Below are positions 1-10,647 of a stretch of 56,754 bases of DNA, piece by piece. Under the pieces are notes generated by a model. The model did no database searches. It saw only the letters and a program-made list of their open reading frames with translations, and had not been told where the DNA came from. The translations under genes were made by a program, and so were the position numbers. The stretch's first letter is position 1; every line of letters begins with the position of its first letter. Source of the stretch: Candidatus Peribacteria bacterium (GTDB lineage Bacteria; Patescibacteriota; Gracilibacteria; Absconditabacterales; Absconditicoccaceae); contig JAISMG010000035.1 in the NCBI GenBank assembly GCA_031276875.1, forward strand, positions 1-56,754, given 5' to 3'.

Positions 1-480
1 CTGAGTATCATAAGCAGTGAAGGTTTGATGAGTCCTATCAAAAAGATAAAGGTATCTCGTCGCCGCAGAGGTCAGAATTTTAACATTATCTGAATAATTT
101 TGTGTTTTAGTATCACCACTTTGAAACTAATCTGGTGATGGAGGTGCGTGATGTTTGTATAGTATCGTAGGGACGCATTCAATATAGATTGATAGTATCC
201 ATATCATCGGATGCATCCACATTCGGACGGGTTAACAACCTGTCCCTACCTGAGGGTATTGGTTGTTGGGCTTGGGTGTGAAAGGTCATCACACTGTTAT
301 CTACTTCACCTGTCCATATACGGTTCCAGAGCCATCAATAGTATCTTCTCGAATTGCTCCTTCATCAGTATAGGTAGTATATACTTCTAACGTAATTTCT
401 CCACTATCAAAGCTTCCTACTGGTAAACTGGTTTTGTTTTACCTTGCATAATGTAATCAGGATTGTGTAAGTATAGACAT
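1..480 (-). pseudogene. Decayed surface-protein gene (fragments), C-terminal part runs off the left edge
   Basis: Two open stretches on the minus strand read like protein but have no start. Codons covering 1-126 are open, ending at the window edge with a segment containing RYLYLFDRTHQTF, and are preceded by TAG at 127-129. A second stretch ends in TAG at 301-303 with a segment containing SGEITLEVYTTYTDEGAI. Its natural upstream continuation (NPDYIMQGKT) is in a different frame, which implies a frameshift near 425-440. The DNA between them contains GTAGGGACG and TGTCCCTAC, short inverted words that look like repeat debris. I infer one surface or secreted gene broken by frameshift and insertion. 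No family was recognised. Confidence 0.4.
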
Positions 481-593
481 TTTGCGACTACCTGTGAGGG
501 AGAAGAATAAACAAAAGAGGGGAGTGAGGTCTGATGAGATTGAGAGGTAAAATCGCTCGGTAGAGCAAAGGGAGAGTTGCCCGAAGGACAAAA
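481..593. other. Non-coding spacer with possible palindromic repeat debris
   Basis: No convincing reading frame is present. The stretch carries GTGAGGGAGAAG and AAGAGGGGAGTG. These resemble the arms of the G/C-rich palindromic element seen at 14378-14420, 38849-38900 and 49202-49257, but the match is weak and I only suggest a relationship. Confidence 0.25.
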
Positions 594-1829
594 TTAACAA
601 GATCCTCGTATTCCAACTTTTTTTTCTTGTGCAATATCTTGTAATTCTATAAATCGATCTTTGAAACGATAGGTCTCATTTAAATACACCTCTGCATATC
701 ATCCTTTTAACATTTCTGCATTGATAAAAGTTCCATCCTCTAAATATACATATTTTAATGATCTATTATATTGATCTACAGAACCCGCTTTCCAGTCTCA
801 AGCCAGACATACTTTTTTATTTTCTACCAACTTTTCTATTTGATCACTTGCCTCTGGACCATAACATTCTACTGGTCTATTTGGGTCTTTAGTTTCAGGT
901 GTATCAATTCAAATAAGTCTGATTTTTTTTCCATTTATTACAATAGTATCTCCGTCTACTACTCTCTCTACAATTCATCGTTCACAATCATTTGGTAAAT
1001 CCAATCATAAAATAGTAGAATCATTATTACCACTTATATTATTTAAAATAGGCACAATGATATTGTCTCACGAAAACAAGACACAAGCCCATCAATAGGT
1101 TGATTTCATAGCTACATATCAAGTATTACAGTTGATAATCTGTAAAGAATCTCGATCTACCCCATTCCAAATAGTTTTTCCCTCTCCGTTTTCTACATAA
1201 GGATATTTTATGTTGTTTTCACAAGAATTTCCGTATCGATGTTGATAATCAGGACATCTCTCATCGTTATCTGCAATAATGATTTGGTCAGAGTTTTTTC
1301 ATTGATTAGAATTTGTGATTTCTCATTGAGAATAATTTACCATAGTGGAAGTATCTAAATTTTCATAACCTGTAAAATTTGTCTTTTGAGTAACATCAAC
1401 TAGGGAATTCTTTATTGATGAATCTAATGATTCTCAAGATAATAAAATATACTCTCAATTTTTTGTTAGATAAAAGTACATTCCTGAAAACATATAGACA
1501 TCTCCTGTTCCATAAAGTTTTTCCAACATTCAAATCATTAGAGCATATCATGTGATGAACGAATTTACTCAAGTATTCGTAAATCAGATATTAACTGAAG
1601 TGTTTTCCTCATGTCCTTTATGATAAGTCCAAAAATAAAGGAAAATAGACAACAGCAATAAAGCTCCTCGTAAACATCGCAAAGCATAATATGGTCGGAT
1701 TTCCTTGCCTCTACCTCACATAATTCCATCATGTGCCTGTTCATTATATTTGTATGTGTCTCGATGATTCTTTACTATAAAATAAGCTCAGATTCATAAC
1801 ACTAACCAGATGAGAATAAAAAATCACAT
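594..1829 (-). CDS. Membrane-anchored thermonuclease-like (SNase domain) protein
   Basis: The protein has 411 residues. An N-terminal hydrophobic segment (about 3-17) is followed by a second one near residues 55-70, then a Ser/Asn-rich and Cys-containing linker, then a C-terminal staphylococcal-nuclease fold. In that domain VVDGDT, IRLIGIDTPET and DQYNRS align with the SNase calcium and catalytic residues (Asp21, Arg35, Asp40, Thr41, Glu43, Arg87 in the S. aureus enzyme), so the active site looks complete. The expected activity is hydrolysis of DNA or RNA outside the membrane. The start is the ATG followed at once by UGA (Gly), 31 nt after the upstream gene's stop. It sits last in a minus-strand cluster with a coiled-coil membrane protein and a vWA-like protein. 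A role in scavenging nucleic acids is my inference. Confidence 0.85.
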
Positions 1830-1860
1830 AATAATAGGAGGTAAAGAAATAAAAAGAAAA

Positions 1861-3441
1861 TTACTTTTTCTTTATGACTGTTCTTTTTACTTTACGAGGA
1901 GGTATAATGACAACACTATTCTCATTGTCTAGATATGTAGGGTTATTAGACATAGAGTTATTAGACATAGTTTCTAAATAATCATTGATTCACAGTGCTA
2001 ATCCTGCCAAAGTAGCAGATCTCGCATCGCCCATATCTTGTTTAATTCGGTTTACTTGTTCATGAAGTTTCTGAATGGTAGTTTCTATAGTTGCGATTGA
2101 TTGTTGATATTGTTGTGCAATAGTTTCAATGGTTTTTTGTTTTGCATCCTGAATTTCTGCAACCTTTGTTTTCCATTTTTTCATAGTTTCTTCATGATCA
2201 ATATAGAGGGGTCTGAGAATTTGTTGTATTTCCTGTGCGGAATTTAAGGTATCTTGGAATGACAACTGTTTTGCTGTTGTTGCTAATAATTCTTCTACTT
2301 GAGTTGTGGTTTTATTTATATCCTCTTGATACACATGAGACAAAGAATATTTTCTAAATAATTTTATTGTATAAGTAAGTAATGATTTTATCCATCTAAA
2401 TGGCATTATGAGATAAGAAAAAGGAACACTTAAAGTTGAAAGACTAACAGATTCAATAATGAGTTCTCCAACTACGGTTGCAGGGATAATCAATATTCTA
2501 GCTAATGCCTCTGGGTTTCCTGCAATAGCATAAATTGGGGAATCCTCAGGGATAATATTGAGTAACGAATTAAAAACATACAAAATAGCAACTAATCCGG
2601 TCATCCCTAATGAAATAAACAAGAGTTTCTTCATAAAAGAATCATCAACCCATTTCCTTTCTTGTAAAGCAGATAGTAAATAATGAAAGAGTCCCACAAT
2701 CAAACCTACAAAGAAAACGGCAATAATTACACTAAACCATATAGGAATTTCTCATCAGAATAATGAAGCAATACTATCTCCAATAGCAGAAACTCATAGA
2801 AACTCCTGAAAGATATTCATTCCAAAAAACATATCATAACAAAGTATCAAAATAAGGAAAAATAATCACATGAGATCTTTCCCATATTTTATATCAGATT
2901 TTGGATATACATATTCTTCCAAGTTTGATTTTATTTTTTGTGTTAAGCTTTTTTGTGTTTCCAGATATTGTTGCTTTTCAGTATCTGTGACAAAAGTGAG
3001 CATTTTCTTCATTTCTCATTTTACATGCTCAATCATAGCTCCTGAGTATTCAGATACATCCTTTATCAAACTAACGAGTATTGTATCAACTTTCTTGATC
3101 TTTTCTGTGTCCAAAGATTGATATGCCTGATAATCAGCATTACAGGCTTCTATTTCTCTATCATATTTTTCTGTTTCCAACGATTGTTTTCTTGTTTGTT
3201 CATTAGTTAGATTTTGTCTCTGTCTTGTATATTCTCCCATTTGTTCCTGTAAATTATTGATTTTATGTACTGCTTCTTCATTTTGCTTTTCCAAAATACT
3301 TTCTACTTGATTGTTTAGAAATCCATTGAATGCTGTAGCATTCCCAAAAGAAGCTACTCCTGACAAAGGTAATGCAATTTTTCACTGATCATACCCCACT
3401 TGTTTTCTTTTATCCCAAAAGTAATAGTCTAGTCTTTTCAT
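1861..3441 (-). CDS. Coiled-coil polytopic membrane protein, unknown function
   Basis: The protein has 526 residues and I do not recognise a family. It starts MKRLDYYFWDKRKQ. Residues about 45-170 are Gln/Glu/Lys-rich and predicted coiled coil. Several hydrophobic segments follow: IPIWFSVIIAVFFVGLIVG, KLLFISLGMTGLVAILYV, and a segment around ARILIIPATVVGELII. A second coiled coil follows (TTQVEELLATTAKQ onward), and the C-terminus is very basic (PPRKVKRTVIKKK). Frames that look separate under the standard code join through UGA at 3382-3384, 3016-3018 and 1990-1992. It lies between the vWA-like gene (12 nt upstream) and the SNase gene, so co-transcription is likely. An assembly or scaffold role is possible but unproven. 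Confidence 0.7.
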
Positions 3442-3453
3442 TGATAAAATAAA

Positions 3454-4893
3454 TTAAGAAGTAAAATGTGTATCACAACCTTCAAAAATCTGTTGGTATA
3501 CCGTAGCCATAAAAGGATTGAAGGTAGGTTCCGGATTAAGACCGATAAAAGTAATATTAGGTCTTCATTCTATACAATGGACAAAATGTTTATTCAAAAT
3601 TTCAGCTGCATTTTTTCGGTAATCAGCAATCCATATACGATTATTATTAAAAGTGATTTCATTCATTTGAGGAGTAGGGTATTGTTTAGCCTTACTGTTG
3701 TAGGGAAAATCAGCTTTGTTTTCTCTAATTCCTGCAGTTTTTGCATTCAAATTTTTGAGTAGATCACGAGAAGTAGAGGATTGTAATTGAAATTCTCCAT
3801 CACTAAATATATAAATTTCATCCAAATCATAAAAAACACTTCCGTTAGCAATATTGAGATAATCCAAAAGATAAAAACCTGAATGGCTAGTATATTTCGT
3901 AGATGATGCTTTTAATTTATTAGCCAAAGCTTGTACACTTGGACACTGAAAAGTCTTTTCTGAACCGATACACTCATCCAACGATACCTTCTCTCCGTCC
4001 TTTAAATACACAACTTCAAAAGATCATCCGTGCATATTCATAATTCCTCCTTTTACTCCACCTGCATCTGGTGAAAATTTAATATCTACTGTTCCCTTAT
4101 CTGTTGTTCATTTTTTTAAAGTAATAGCAGGGAGAAAAATTGATTTATCAACAGTTAGAGTAAAATATTCCATATTGATAATTGGTTCACTTCACATTCC
4201 AAAAGAAAATACAAAACCTACTTTATATGTTTGGTTATTTGCTCCATGTTGCTGAAGAAAATTAAGAGCATTTTGTAAATTTATTGCAGGAAGGTCTTTA
4301 TTTAAAACTCCGTCTTTAGAAAAAGAATATGAATTATCAATGATAATACCTATGTTTTTACTACTATTGTTTATGTTGTTTGCTGTATTGTATATTAAGG
4401 GTATTTCACTTCCATTATTCAATTTATCTACAAATTCTTCCTTAAAATTAGCTTTATCAATATGATTGATGTGACCCAAAATGGTGTCTCATTCTTCAAA
4501 TTGATATCACCTATTCTCATCATTATATACTAATTTTATTGGCGATTTATCATCATTACTAATTGTCACTGGATGGAAGTCTATATTCTGAGAATTTGTT
4601 TCAGAATCTCAAGTATTTTCTTTTCGAGGCTTCCATCACAGTAATAGGGCAAAAAGTACTATAATAATAGCAATCCAAATCAGTCATGAAACTCGTTGTC
4701 TGATTTCTGGTAGGTTTGGTAGTTTCTTTTCAGTAGAATTCAAATCCCAAGGATAGTCTTCGCTTTTGGGTTCTAGTTCATCTTCAAATAATTTTGGATG
4801 AGAAGAAATATATTCCTCAATTTCCTCACGAGATTTAATCCCTTTTGCTAAATGCTCGTTGAGAAAGTCTGATTTTTTGTATTTTTTTTCCAT
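3454..4893 (-). CDS. Single-pass membrane protein with von Willebrand A-like domain
   Basis: The protein has 479 residues. About 70 cytoplasmic residues (MEKKYKKSDFLNEH...) precede one transmembrane helix containing IWIAIIIVLFALLLGW, then an extracellular region. There IGIIIDNSYSFS carries the DxSxS pattern of a MIDAS metal site, and DEIYIFSDGE resembles the distal Asp strand of vWA domains. The two are separated by a larger-than-usual insertion that includes a GTTDKGTVD segment. Cys residues near the C-terminus could form disulphides. The start chosen is the ATG at 4891-4893; an in-frame ATG at 4906-4908 is also possible. UGAs at 4684, 4609, 4507, 4489, 4192, 4108, 4024 and 3565 are read as Gly. 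vWA proteins usually bind partners through a metal ion; the partner here is unknown. Confidence 0.72.
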
Positions 4894-4926
4894 GAAATAA
4901 AAAGACATAAAAGTAAAAAAAATCGA

Positions 4927-5065
4927 GTTGCCAAACCAATATCCATTAGAACAGAACTAGAATTATCTGTTAATAAGGGAGCGATGATTATATCAATCGC
5001 CCTAATTTGCTAATTCTTCATTCAGATTTTTTTCTAAATGTTGAAATGAATATTGATTTGGCAAC
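4927..5065. repeat. Inverted-repeat-bounded intergenic element (21-bp arms)
   Basis: GTTGCCAAACCAATATCCAT at 4927 onward is repeated in inverted orientation at 5045-5065 with two mismatches over 21 bp. The arms bound about 97 bp. The interior holds a hairpin, GGGAGCGAT facing ATCGCCC, near 4978-5005. It lies between the vWA gene and the small ORF upstream of it. It could be a MITE-like insertion, a processing hairpin or a small structured RNA. Confidence 0.5.
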
Positions 5066-5085
5066 CAACTTATACAGATTTCAGG

Positions 5086-5202
5086 TTAAATTGCAAGAAA
5101 AATTATAAAAAATCTGATTTTGTATGGATTTTCCCAACCATCAAATAAGCAAAAAAGAATGAGTCCTATTAGTGGTATAGAGAGCATAGAGATAAGTTCC
5201 AT
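5086..5202 (-). CDS. Possible 38-residue hydrophobic peptide
   Basis: A short ATG-to-TAA frame encodes a peptide starting MELISMLSIPLIGLILF and ending FFIIFLAI, which is enough for one membrane helix. It lies between the broken HNH gene and the vWA gene on the same strand. There is no homology that I recognise and no ribosome-binding signal, so it may be chance. Confidence 0.25.
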   Translation of the reverse strand: MELISMLSIPLIGLILFCLFDGWENPYKIRFFIIFLAI

Positions 5203-5232
5203 ATTGCTTAATAAGCAGATAAAAAAATCTGA

Positions 5233-5571
5233 TTACGGATTGAGGTTGGCTTGCTTATGAAGTTGGGGATAATTATCTCGTACGAATTGCTGTACAATCG
5301 GTACGAGAGATAGTCCGTTCTCCAACATTTCCTTCAGCTTGTATTTGTTTCCAGATACTGCGGAGTCTACCATACGATGGAGCGACTCATCCGCCACAAC
5401 AATAATGTTGTTAGGTTCAATATTATATATTGGGAACATTTACTTGCCAAGAATATGGGCAAAACATCGAGCTTGTGGCTCTAGGATGTACTTGCCTGTA
5501 AGCTGACATTTACCCTCTGCCTGTTCATAACAGTATTTGAAGAGGGTGCATTGTTGCACAAATTCTGGCAT
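5233..5571 (-). pseudogene. HNH endonuclease-like gene interrupted by an in-frame TAA
   Basis: The first half (43 residues, start ATG at 5569-5571) contains CQLTGKYI and RCFAHILGK. The second half (68 residues) begins MFPIYNIEPNNIIVV and includes ADESLHRMVD. Read as one frame they give the H...N...H order of a compact HNH nuclease. A single TAA at 5440-5442 separates the halves, immediately followed by ATG in the same frame. TAA remains a stop in table 25, so this is either a nonsense mutation or a split gene with translational restart at TAAATG. It is divergent from the tyrosine recombinase gene, which suggests a mobile-element context. Confidence 0.6.
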
Positions 5572-5777
5572 AACTAAAAACTCCCAAACTAAAGTTTAGG
5601 AATACATCCATTTACTACCATACGTCTGTAATTATACGAGAGTAGGGGAGTTTTGCAAGTGATTGATAACATTTAGTTATATACTTTTTAATATTTTATA
5701 TTTCTTTTAGTTTACTTTTTATTAAAATATGTTTTGTATGGTGGTTGGATATGATTTTATATTGATTATATTCAACA
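5572..5777. other. Divergent intergenic region between HNH remnant and recombinase
   Basis: No gene is seen. The strip is AT-rich and carries the palindromic word AAACTAAAGTTTA near 5587 and the word AGTAGGGGAG at about 5641, which recurs inside the recombinase gene near 5889. It presumably holds promoters for both flanking genes, but no clean -35/-10 pair could be assigned. Confidence 0.4.
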
Positions 5778-6653
5778 ATGGAAGACATTATCTATAAGTT
5801 TACAGTTTTTCTTAAAAAAAACTGATTTTCCTATTCTGCTACTTACTCATACAATTTAGCTATATCTAAATTTGTACAGTATTGGCAGAGTAGGGGAGTA
5901 GTAATTGCTCCCGAACTTATCACTTTTGATATGATAGAGGAGCGGAAGGGGAGTATGAATAATAACGAAAGAACCGTAAACCAATATCTTTTTTGAATAA
6001 GAAAATTTCTCTTTTTCTGTGGGATTATAGATTATCAGGTAATAAATTATAAAAAAATCCTGATTTACAAAGAATTTAGACCAGAAAAAGACTACGTATC
6101 TAAATTACAGATGGAACAATATTTAGATATTGTACAAAATTGAAAGTGAAATTATCTTTCTAAAATAAGAGATTTTATAATCATCAAAACATTATGGACA
6201 ACAGGGATGAGAATTTCCGAATTGTTATCTATTCAATTTAAAGATTTAGCTTTAGACGGTAGCGTAAAAATATTAGGGAAAGGTAGAAAAATTAGAACAG
6301 TGTTTCTTATGAATGAGGTAATAAAGCAGATGAATTTTTATCGTTATGTAAGAGAAGAAACAAATCTGATTTCTGATTATGTTTTTGTATCTCACGGAAG
6401 AAGTTCACGATGAAAAAGATTATCAAGAAATTCTGTAGAGAAACTTTTCCAAAAAATAAATAAAAAGCTGTGAATTACTCAACATCTAACACCGCATTCA
6501 TTTCGTCATTGATTTGCAACAGAAGTAATTAGAAGGTGAGGAAATTTGGTTGATTTACAGCACGCTTTGGGGCATTCTAATATAGCAACTACTTCAACGT
6601 ATCTACATTCTAGTACAGAAAGAATTAAAAAACTACAGGAATTAGTAGTTTAG
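5778..6653 (+). CDS. Tyrosine recombinase (phage integrase / XerC-D type)
   Basis: The protein has 291 residues, normal for Xer or small integrases. The N-terminal SAM-like core-binding region spans about 1-90. The catalytic domain includes TTGMRISELLSI (first catalytic Arg), GKGRKIRTVFL (the beta-hairpin Lys), HSFRHGFAT (HxxR, with the following Gly encoded by UGA), LGHSNIATT (His/Trp position) and the nucleophile in TYLHS. Eight UGA codons are read as Gly. The enzyme would cut and rejoin DNA at paired sites. It may be a dedicated integrase of the 0.6-10 kb accessory island, or a chromosome-dimer resolvase. I favour the former because of the broken HNH gene and the absence of the AAAAAGCTGA word upstream of it. 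No att duplication was found. Confidence 0.9.
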
Positions 6654-7329
6654 TGTTTAATATTGTGCAAAGTAATAAAAATAAAGGTAATTTATACCTA
6701 TGTTTTGAGAATTAAATAAAAAATCTCTTGCAATTCTATCTTATTCGGTTATAATTCTTTTAGCGATATGGAATAATTGTATTGATTAGCAACTTAGGTT
6801 GCTGTAAAAAAATCTGCTTTAAGGTTGCACAAGATACATTGTGCAATGTATAGGATAGAGACTCTACAAAGCAGATACAACTGCTTTTCATCCTTCCTAT
6901 CAAATTCACATAAACATTTCAATTCATTATCACACAAGCATTGTAAAAGAATAAAGTAAAATTGCAAGAGCATTTTTATTTTTTTCAGTTTCATCTTCCA
7001 AATAAAGCTTACCAACTAACATAAAATTCCTGTTCAAATTCGTGCATTTTTTATCCTCACCCGCCTTACCTTCAGCTCCATCAAAAAAATCACCAAATTT
7101 GAAATCATTTAAATGCTTAATTCTGACTTTTAATCTCTGTTTTCTTTTCTGTTTTGTCTATTGTCTACATCTGTCTATATTCACTAAAAAAACCATTTGC
7201 AACAGTAATGAAAAATTTTTTTATGATGTTTTCTACTCAAAATGCTCCTGATTTTCTTACCTTGCACAATATGAAAAAATCAACAACATTCTTGCAACGT
7301 TCTACATTTGCAATTTCATAAAAGATAAT
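6654..7329. other. Long AT-rich intergenic region without a convincing gene
   Basis: This stretch of nearly 680 bp contains two short frames (6794-7015 minus, 7042-7251 plus). Both have biased, Cys/Phe-rich composition typical of chance translation of AT-rich DNA. A perfect 6-bp hairpin, AGCAAC-TTAG-GTTGCT, lies at 6787-6802. I see no RNA gene. Confidence 0.4.
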
Positions 7330-7357
7330 TTGCATTTCCAAAAAAAACGAGTATACT
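7330..7357 (+). promoter_or_regulatory. Sigma70-type promoter of the OLD gene
   Basis: TTGCAT (7330-7335) and TATACT (7352-7357) are separated by 16 bp. The predicted transcription start near 7364 lies about 30 nt before the ATG at 7394. It also excludes the TTG at 7358 as a useful start. Confidence 0.65.
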
Positions 7358-7393
7358 TTGAGAGTACTTTTTTATTCTCCCTCCCCTTCTCCG

Positions 7394-9412
7394 ATGAAAC
7401 TTCGCCAACTCAAAATCTCAAACATTCTTAGCTTCCCTTATGTTGCCGACTTGCCAACGATGGAAAGTATCAATTTTGATGATAAGGCTATGAATACTAT
7501 GCACATTCTCATTGGTGCAAACGGCTCTGGTAAAAGTAATTTTATTGAAATCATCAACCAGTTTGTAAGAAATCTTATCCTCGACTATACCTTTGATAAA
7601 ACACTTTTACAAGAACAAAAAAAATCTGACTACCAAAACGCTATCCAACTTTCCCCCAAAAAAACCTCCAGATTGACCAAAAATTCAAAAACTCAAGATA
7701 AACCAGCGGGCATCGAAATTACGCTTGAACTGTTTGAAAATGATTTTGAAAACATTGGATTTGTCTGTAAATATACCGATACGATTAACCATATTATTGC
7801 TAAATATAGCAAACTTGCTTACAGATTTCCTCATTATCGCATTGAAGACATTGTCCAACAATGCAAAATTATCCATATTTGTGCGGATTTCTCGGAAAAA
7901 GACCAATCGTTCACCATTCAACAAGACAAGCTTTCTCCCCTGGAACTTTTTACGCTCATTTGCATTCAAGAGCAGGAATTGCTCTATATTTGTATCAGAA
8001 TTTTTAATGAATTTGAAAGATATACGCTTGAACAAACAGAAAGAAAAAGCTGATTACCAAAATGCGGGACTAGCAATAATGAAGAAAGAATGCGGTATCC
8101 TCTCAAAAATACGTTCAGCATTATTTCTAGTAAAAGAGATGTAAATGCCCGAAAATATTTGAATGATTGCAGAGAATTTGATAGTTATATCTTCTGATTG
8201 AAAGACCAAATTACTCAAAATCTGGAAGGGTTTTACAAAGTGCTGTACAAAATTCGAACCATTATCAATAAAAATTCCCAAGAAATTATCTTGAATGCTT
8301 CTGAACATCTCGTAGATGAAAGTATTGAAACCAGACTGTATAATTCAGATTTTTGGAAACAGTTGAGCAAAACCATCAAAAGATTTCTCAATAAAGACCT
8401 TTTTATTGAATATATCCAAGGAGAAATCAGTCTCAAACTCAAAAATGAACACGGAGATATGTTTTATTTTTCTGATTTGAGTGCTGGGCAACAGTCCATT
8501 TTGCTCATTCTGTTTGCTATTTATGGAAATGATTTGAAGGATGGATTTATGATTATTGATGAACCAGAACTGCATATTCATCCGCAATTGCAAAAAGAAT
8601 TGGCAATTTTGCTCAATCAACTGAGTGAAGAATATTGAACGCAATTTTTCCTCTCTACCTACTCTGCCCTCTTCATCAATGAAGAAAATATTACGAATGT
8701 TTACAGATTTCAAAATGAACATAATGCTGATGAAACTCAGGTTTTTAATCCTCATTTACATATTGCTTCCGATGACGCTAAATTAGTTCATTTATTGAGA
8801 TACGAGAATTTATCGAAAATCTTTTTTGTGGATAAAATTATTCTCGTGGAAGGAGATTCAGATGGATATTTTTTTGCTCATTATCTGAAATGGCTTCAAG
8901 AACAACCGTGATGGGAAGATATCGTGGGAAGTTATGAACTCATAAACATCAATGGAAAAGGTTCGTACAAATCTCGACACAGATTTTTGAATAAATTTGG
9001 GATTGAAAACTATTTTATTGGCGATTGGGACAATACGGTGGATTATGGATTTTTTACACAAAAGGAGATAAACAAATATTATCAGCTGGCGAATAGGCAT
9101 ATTAAGAACTATAAAGGGAGAGGAGAAGGCTGAGATTACTACAACAGATTGGTATATGCTATTAAGAAGTATTATCCTCAGAAATTTAAACAAATCATTG
9201 AAGGGATTGAGGATTTGTACAATGATAATATTTTCATTTTAAAATTGGGAGCAATTGAGAGTTATCCCTGACTAGAAAGAAAAGGTTTGCAATATATGGT
9301 CAATTTTGCAAATTATGATTTTGCGAATTGGTTGCTTAATCCGAAATTTAAGCCCCAAAGAAAGGAACTGGAAGAAATTTTTGGAAGGATGTTTGGAAAG
9401 GTGGAAAAATAA
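7394..9412 (+). CDS. OLD-family ATP-dependent nuclease (AAA ATPase + TOPRIM)
   Basis: The protein has 672 residues. The RecF/SMC-like ATPase begins MKLRQLKISN. It has Walker A IGANGSGKSN, an ABC signature FSDLSAGQQS and Walker B GFMIIDEPELHIHP. The C-terminal TOPRIM domain has ILVEGDSDG (the Glu position) and IGDWDN (the DxD position). The order matches OLD proteins, which act as phage- or plasmid-directed nucleases and are often found in defence loci. The ATG at 7394 is preferred over the upstream in-frame TTG because N-termini of this family begin just there and the promoter overlaps the TTG. Reading frames join through UGA at about 8051, 8197 and 8636. It converges on the C39-like gene 27 nt downstream; no GajB/UvrD-like partner is next to it. 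Confidence 0.9.
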
Positions 9413-9439
9413 TAAAAATTGAATAAAATATCAACAATA

Positions 9440-10198
9440 TTATTTATTAGTAATCATGATGGCATTAAAAGATCCTCAAAATCTAGGATCTTTAATTCGA
9501 TGTTCAAGTTCAACTTTACTCTTTTTTTCGTAGTGATTATCTTTACTCTGGGGGTTCATATAAAAAATAATGTCTCATTCTGCTCTGCATAAGGTCATAT
9601 AATGTACTCCATTACAAATAATTACTCTTTCTCCCTGTTTCATCTTTTCTATCATTTCATCAATGGATAATGAGGTTCTTTTGATACATGCTTTATCTTC
9701 TTTTATTTTTGACTTAAAAGTATTTCGTCTATTACTTTGATTGAATTGCTCTTTTATAATTTTAATTATAGGGTCTATACTCGTGTCATTTTCTGCTTCT
9801 TCTAATGGAAGAGTGGTGTACCAAGTTGCTTGTAAACCATTTTTCTCACAAAATGAAATTATTTCAGTCGGAAATATTCAAACATTAATCTCTTTTCATA
9901 TTTCTTGATTAAGTTCATCAGTAGATATTTCCTTTCCATAAGACCTAAACACAGCTTCTAGTGAAATCGTCCCACACGAACCATCTCGATTTTGTCTTTT
10001 AGGACAGGAAATTATATAAGGAATATCAAATATTGCTTGTCTACAGGCTTCTTCATCTATTTCGGTTGGTTTTTTCTGTCAATTGATTCTTTTTTGAATT
10101 TTCACACGATACTTATTTATTTTATCATAGAATAGACGAAGAAAAGGAGAGTTTTTTTTTAGCAAGTTGGATTTTTCTATTACATTTGATATTTCCAT
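9440..10198 (-). CDS. C39/papain-like cysteine peptidase-fold protein
   Basis: The protein has 252 residues. The central segment CPKRQNRDGSCGTISLEAVF resembles the active-site loop of C39-like peptidases (Asp-x-x-Cys-Gly at the head of a helix). About 120 residues later CNGVHYMTLCRAEG then IIFYMNPQS supply the expected His and Asn/Asp. The N-terminal 65 residues are basic and helical. No transmembrane segment or transporter domain is present, so it is not a bacteriocin exporter. A soluble peptidase, or a peptidase-fold toxin or effector, is plausible. It has its own strong promoter at 10234-10261 and converges on the OLD gene. Confidence 0.6.
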
Positions 10199-10233
10199 TA
10201 AGTATAATTGGTTATATAATAAAAGAACATTTA

Positions 10234-10261
10234 ATTATACTAATTATATATTATTTGTCAA
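10234..10261 (-). promoter_or_regulatory. Sigma70-type promoter of the C39-like gene
   Basis: On the minus strand TTGACA (complement of 10256-10261) and TATAAT (complement of 10234-10239) have a 16-bp spacer. Both hexamers are perfect consensus. The transcription start would fall about 25-30 nt before the ATG at 10198. Confidence 0.75.
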
Positions 10262-10647
10262 TTTTTTTGACATTTCTTTATTTCAAATACAAAAAGTATC
10301 TACAATATAATATTTGATTTGGCTCTTGATTACAATTCGCAAAAGAGTATAAATAGACATGCGAATTAAAAACAGTAATCTCAGTTGATTTAAAATGAAA
10401 AAAATATTGAAGTATTTTTCTATTGATCCATAGATATTCAATAATTTCTCTTTCTCATTTGCAAAATTATCCCTTTTTTGTAGTAGTACTTGGCATCACT
10501 AATATTTTTAAGATGTAAAATGAACATTTATTATTTTACTGATTAGTGGTGCATTTTGAATTATAATTTTTCTCATTTTTCATCATCTTGCTTTTTCTTT
10601 CTATTTCAGTATACCCTACATACTTTATCATTTTTCCCCTTGATGTA
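10262..10647. other. Upstream region of pilT, no gene seen
   Basis: AT-rich with no supported frame on either strand. The last 90 bases before pilT are strongly pyrimidine-rich, as before most genes here. Confidence 0.4.

Noticed and set aside
5572-5777. Attachment site for the tyrosine recombinase
   Set aside because: No tRNA gene and no direct repeat pair bounding the island could be found by eye.
6794-7015. Minus-strand Cys-rich frame of 73 residues
   Set aside because: Starts at TTG, with composition typical of random AT-rich DNA and no conserved pattern or neighbour support.
7042-7251. Plus-strand frame of 69 residues upstream of the OLD gene
   Set aside because: Phe/Cys/Leu-rich chance frame with no promoter; the OLD promoter lies downstream of it.
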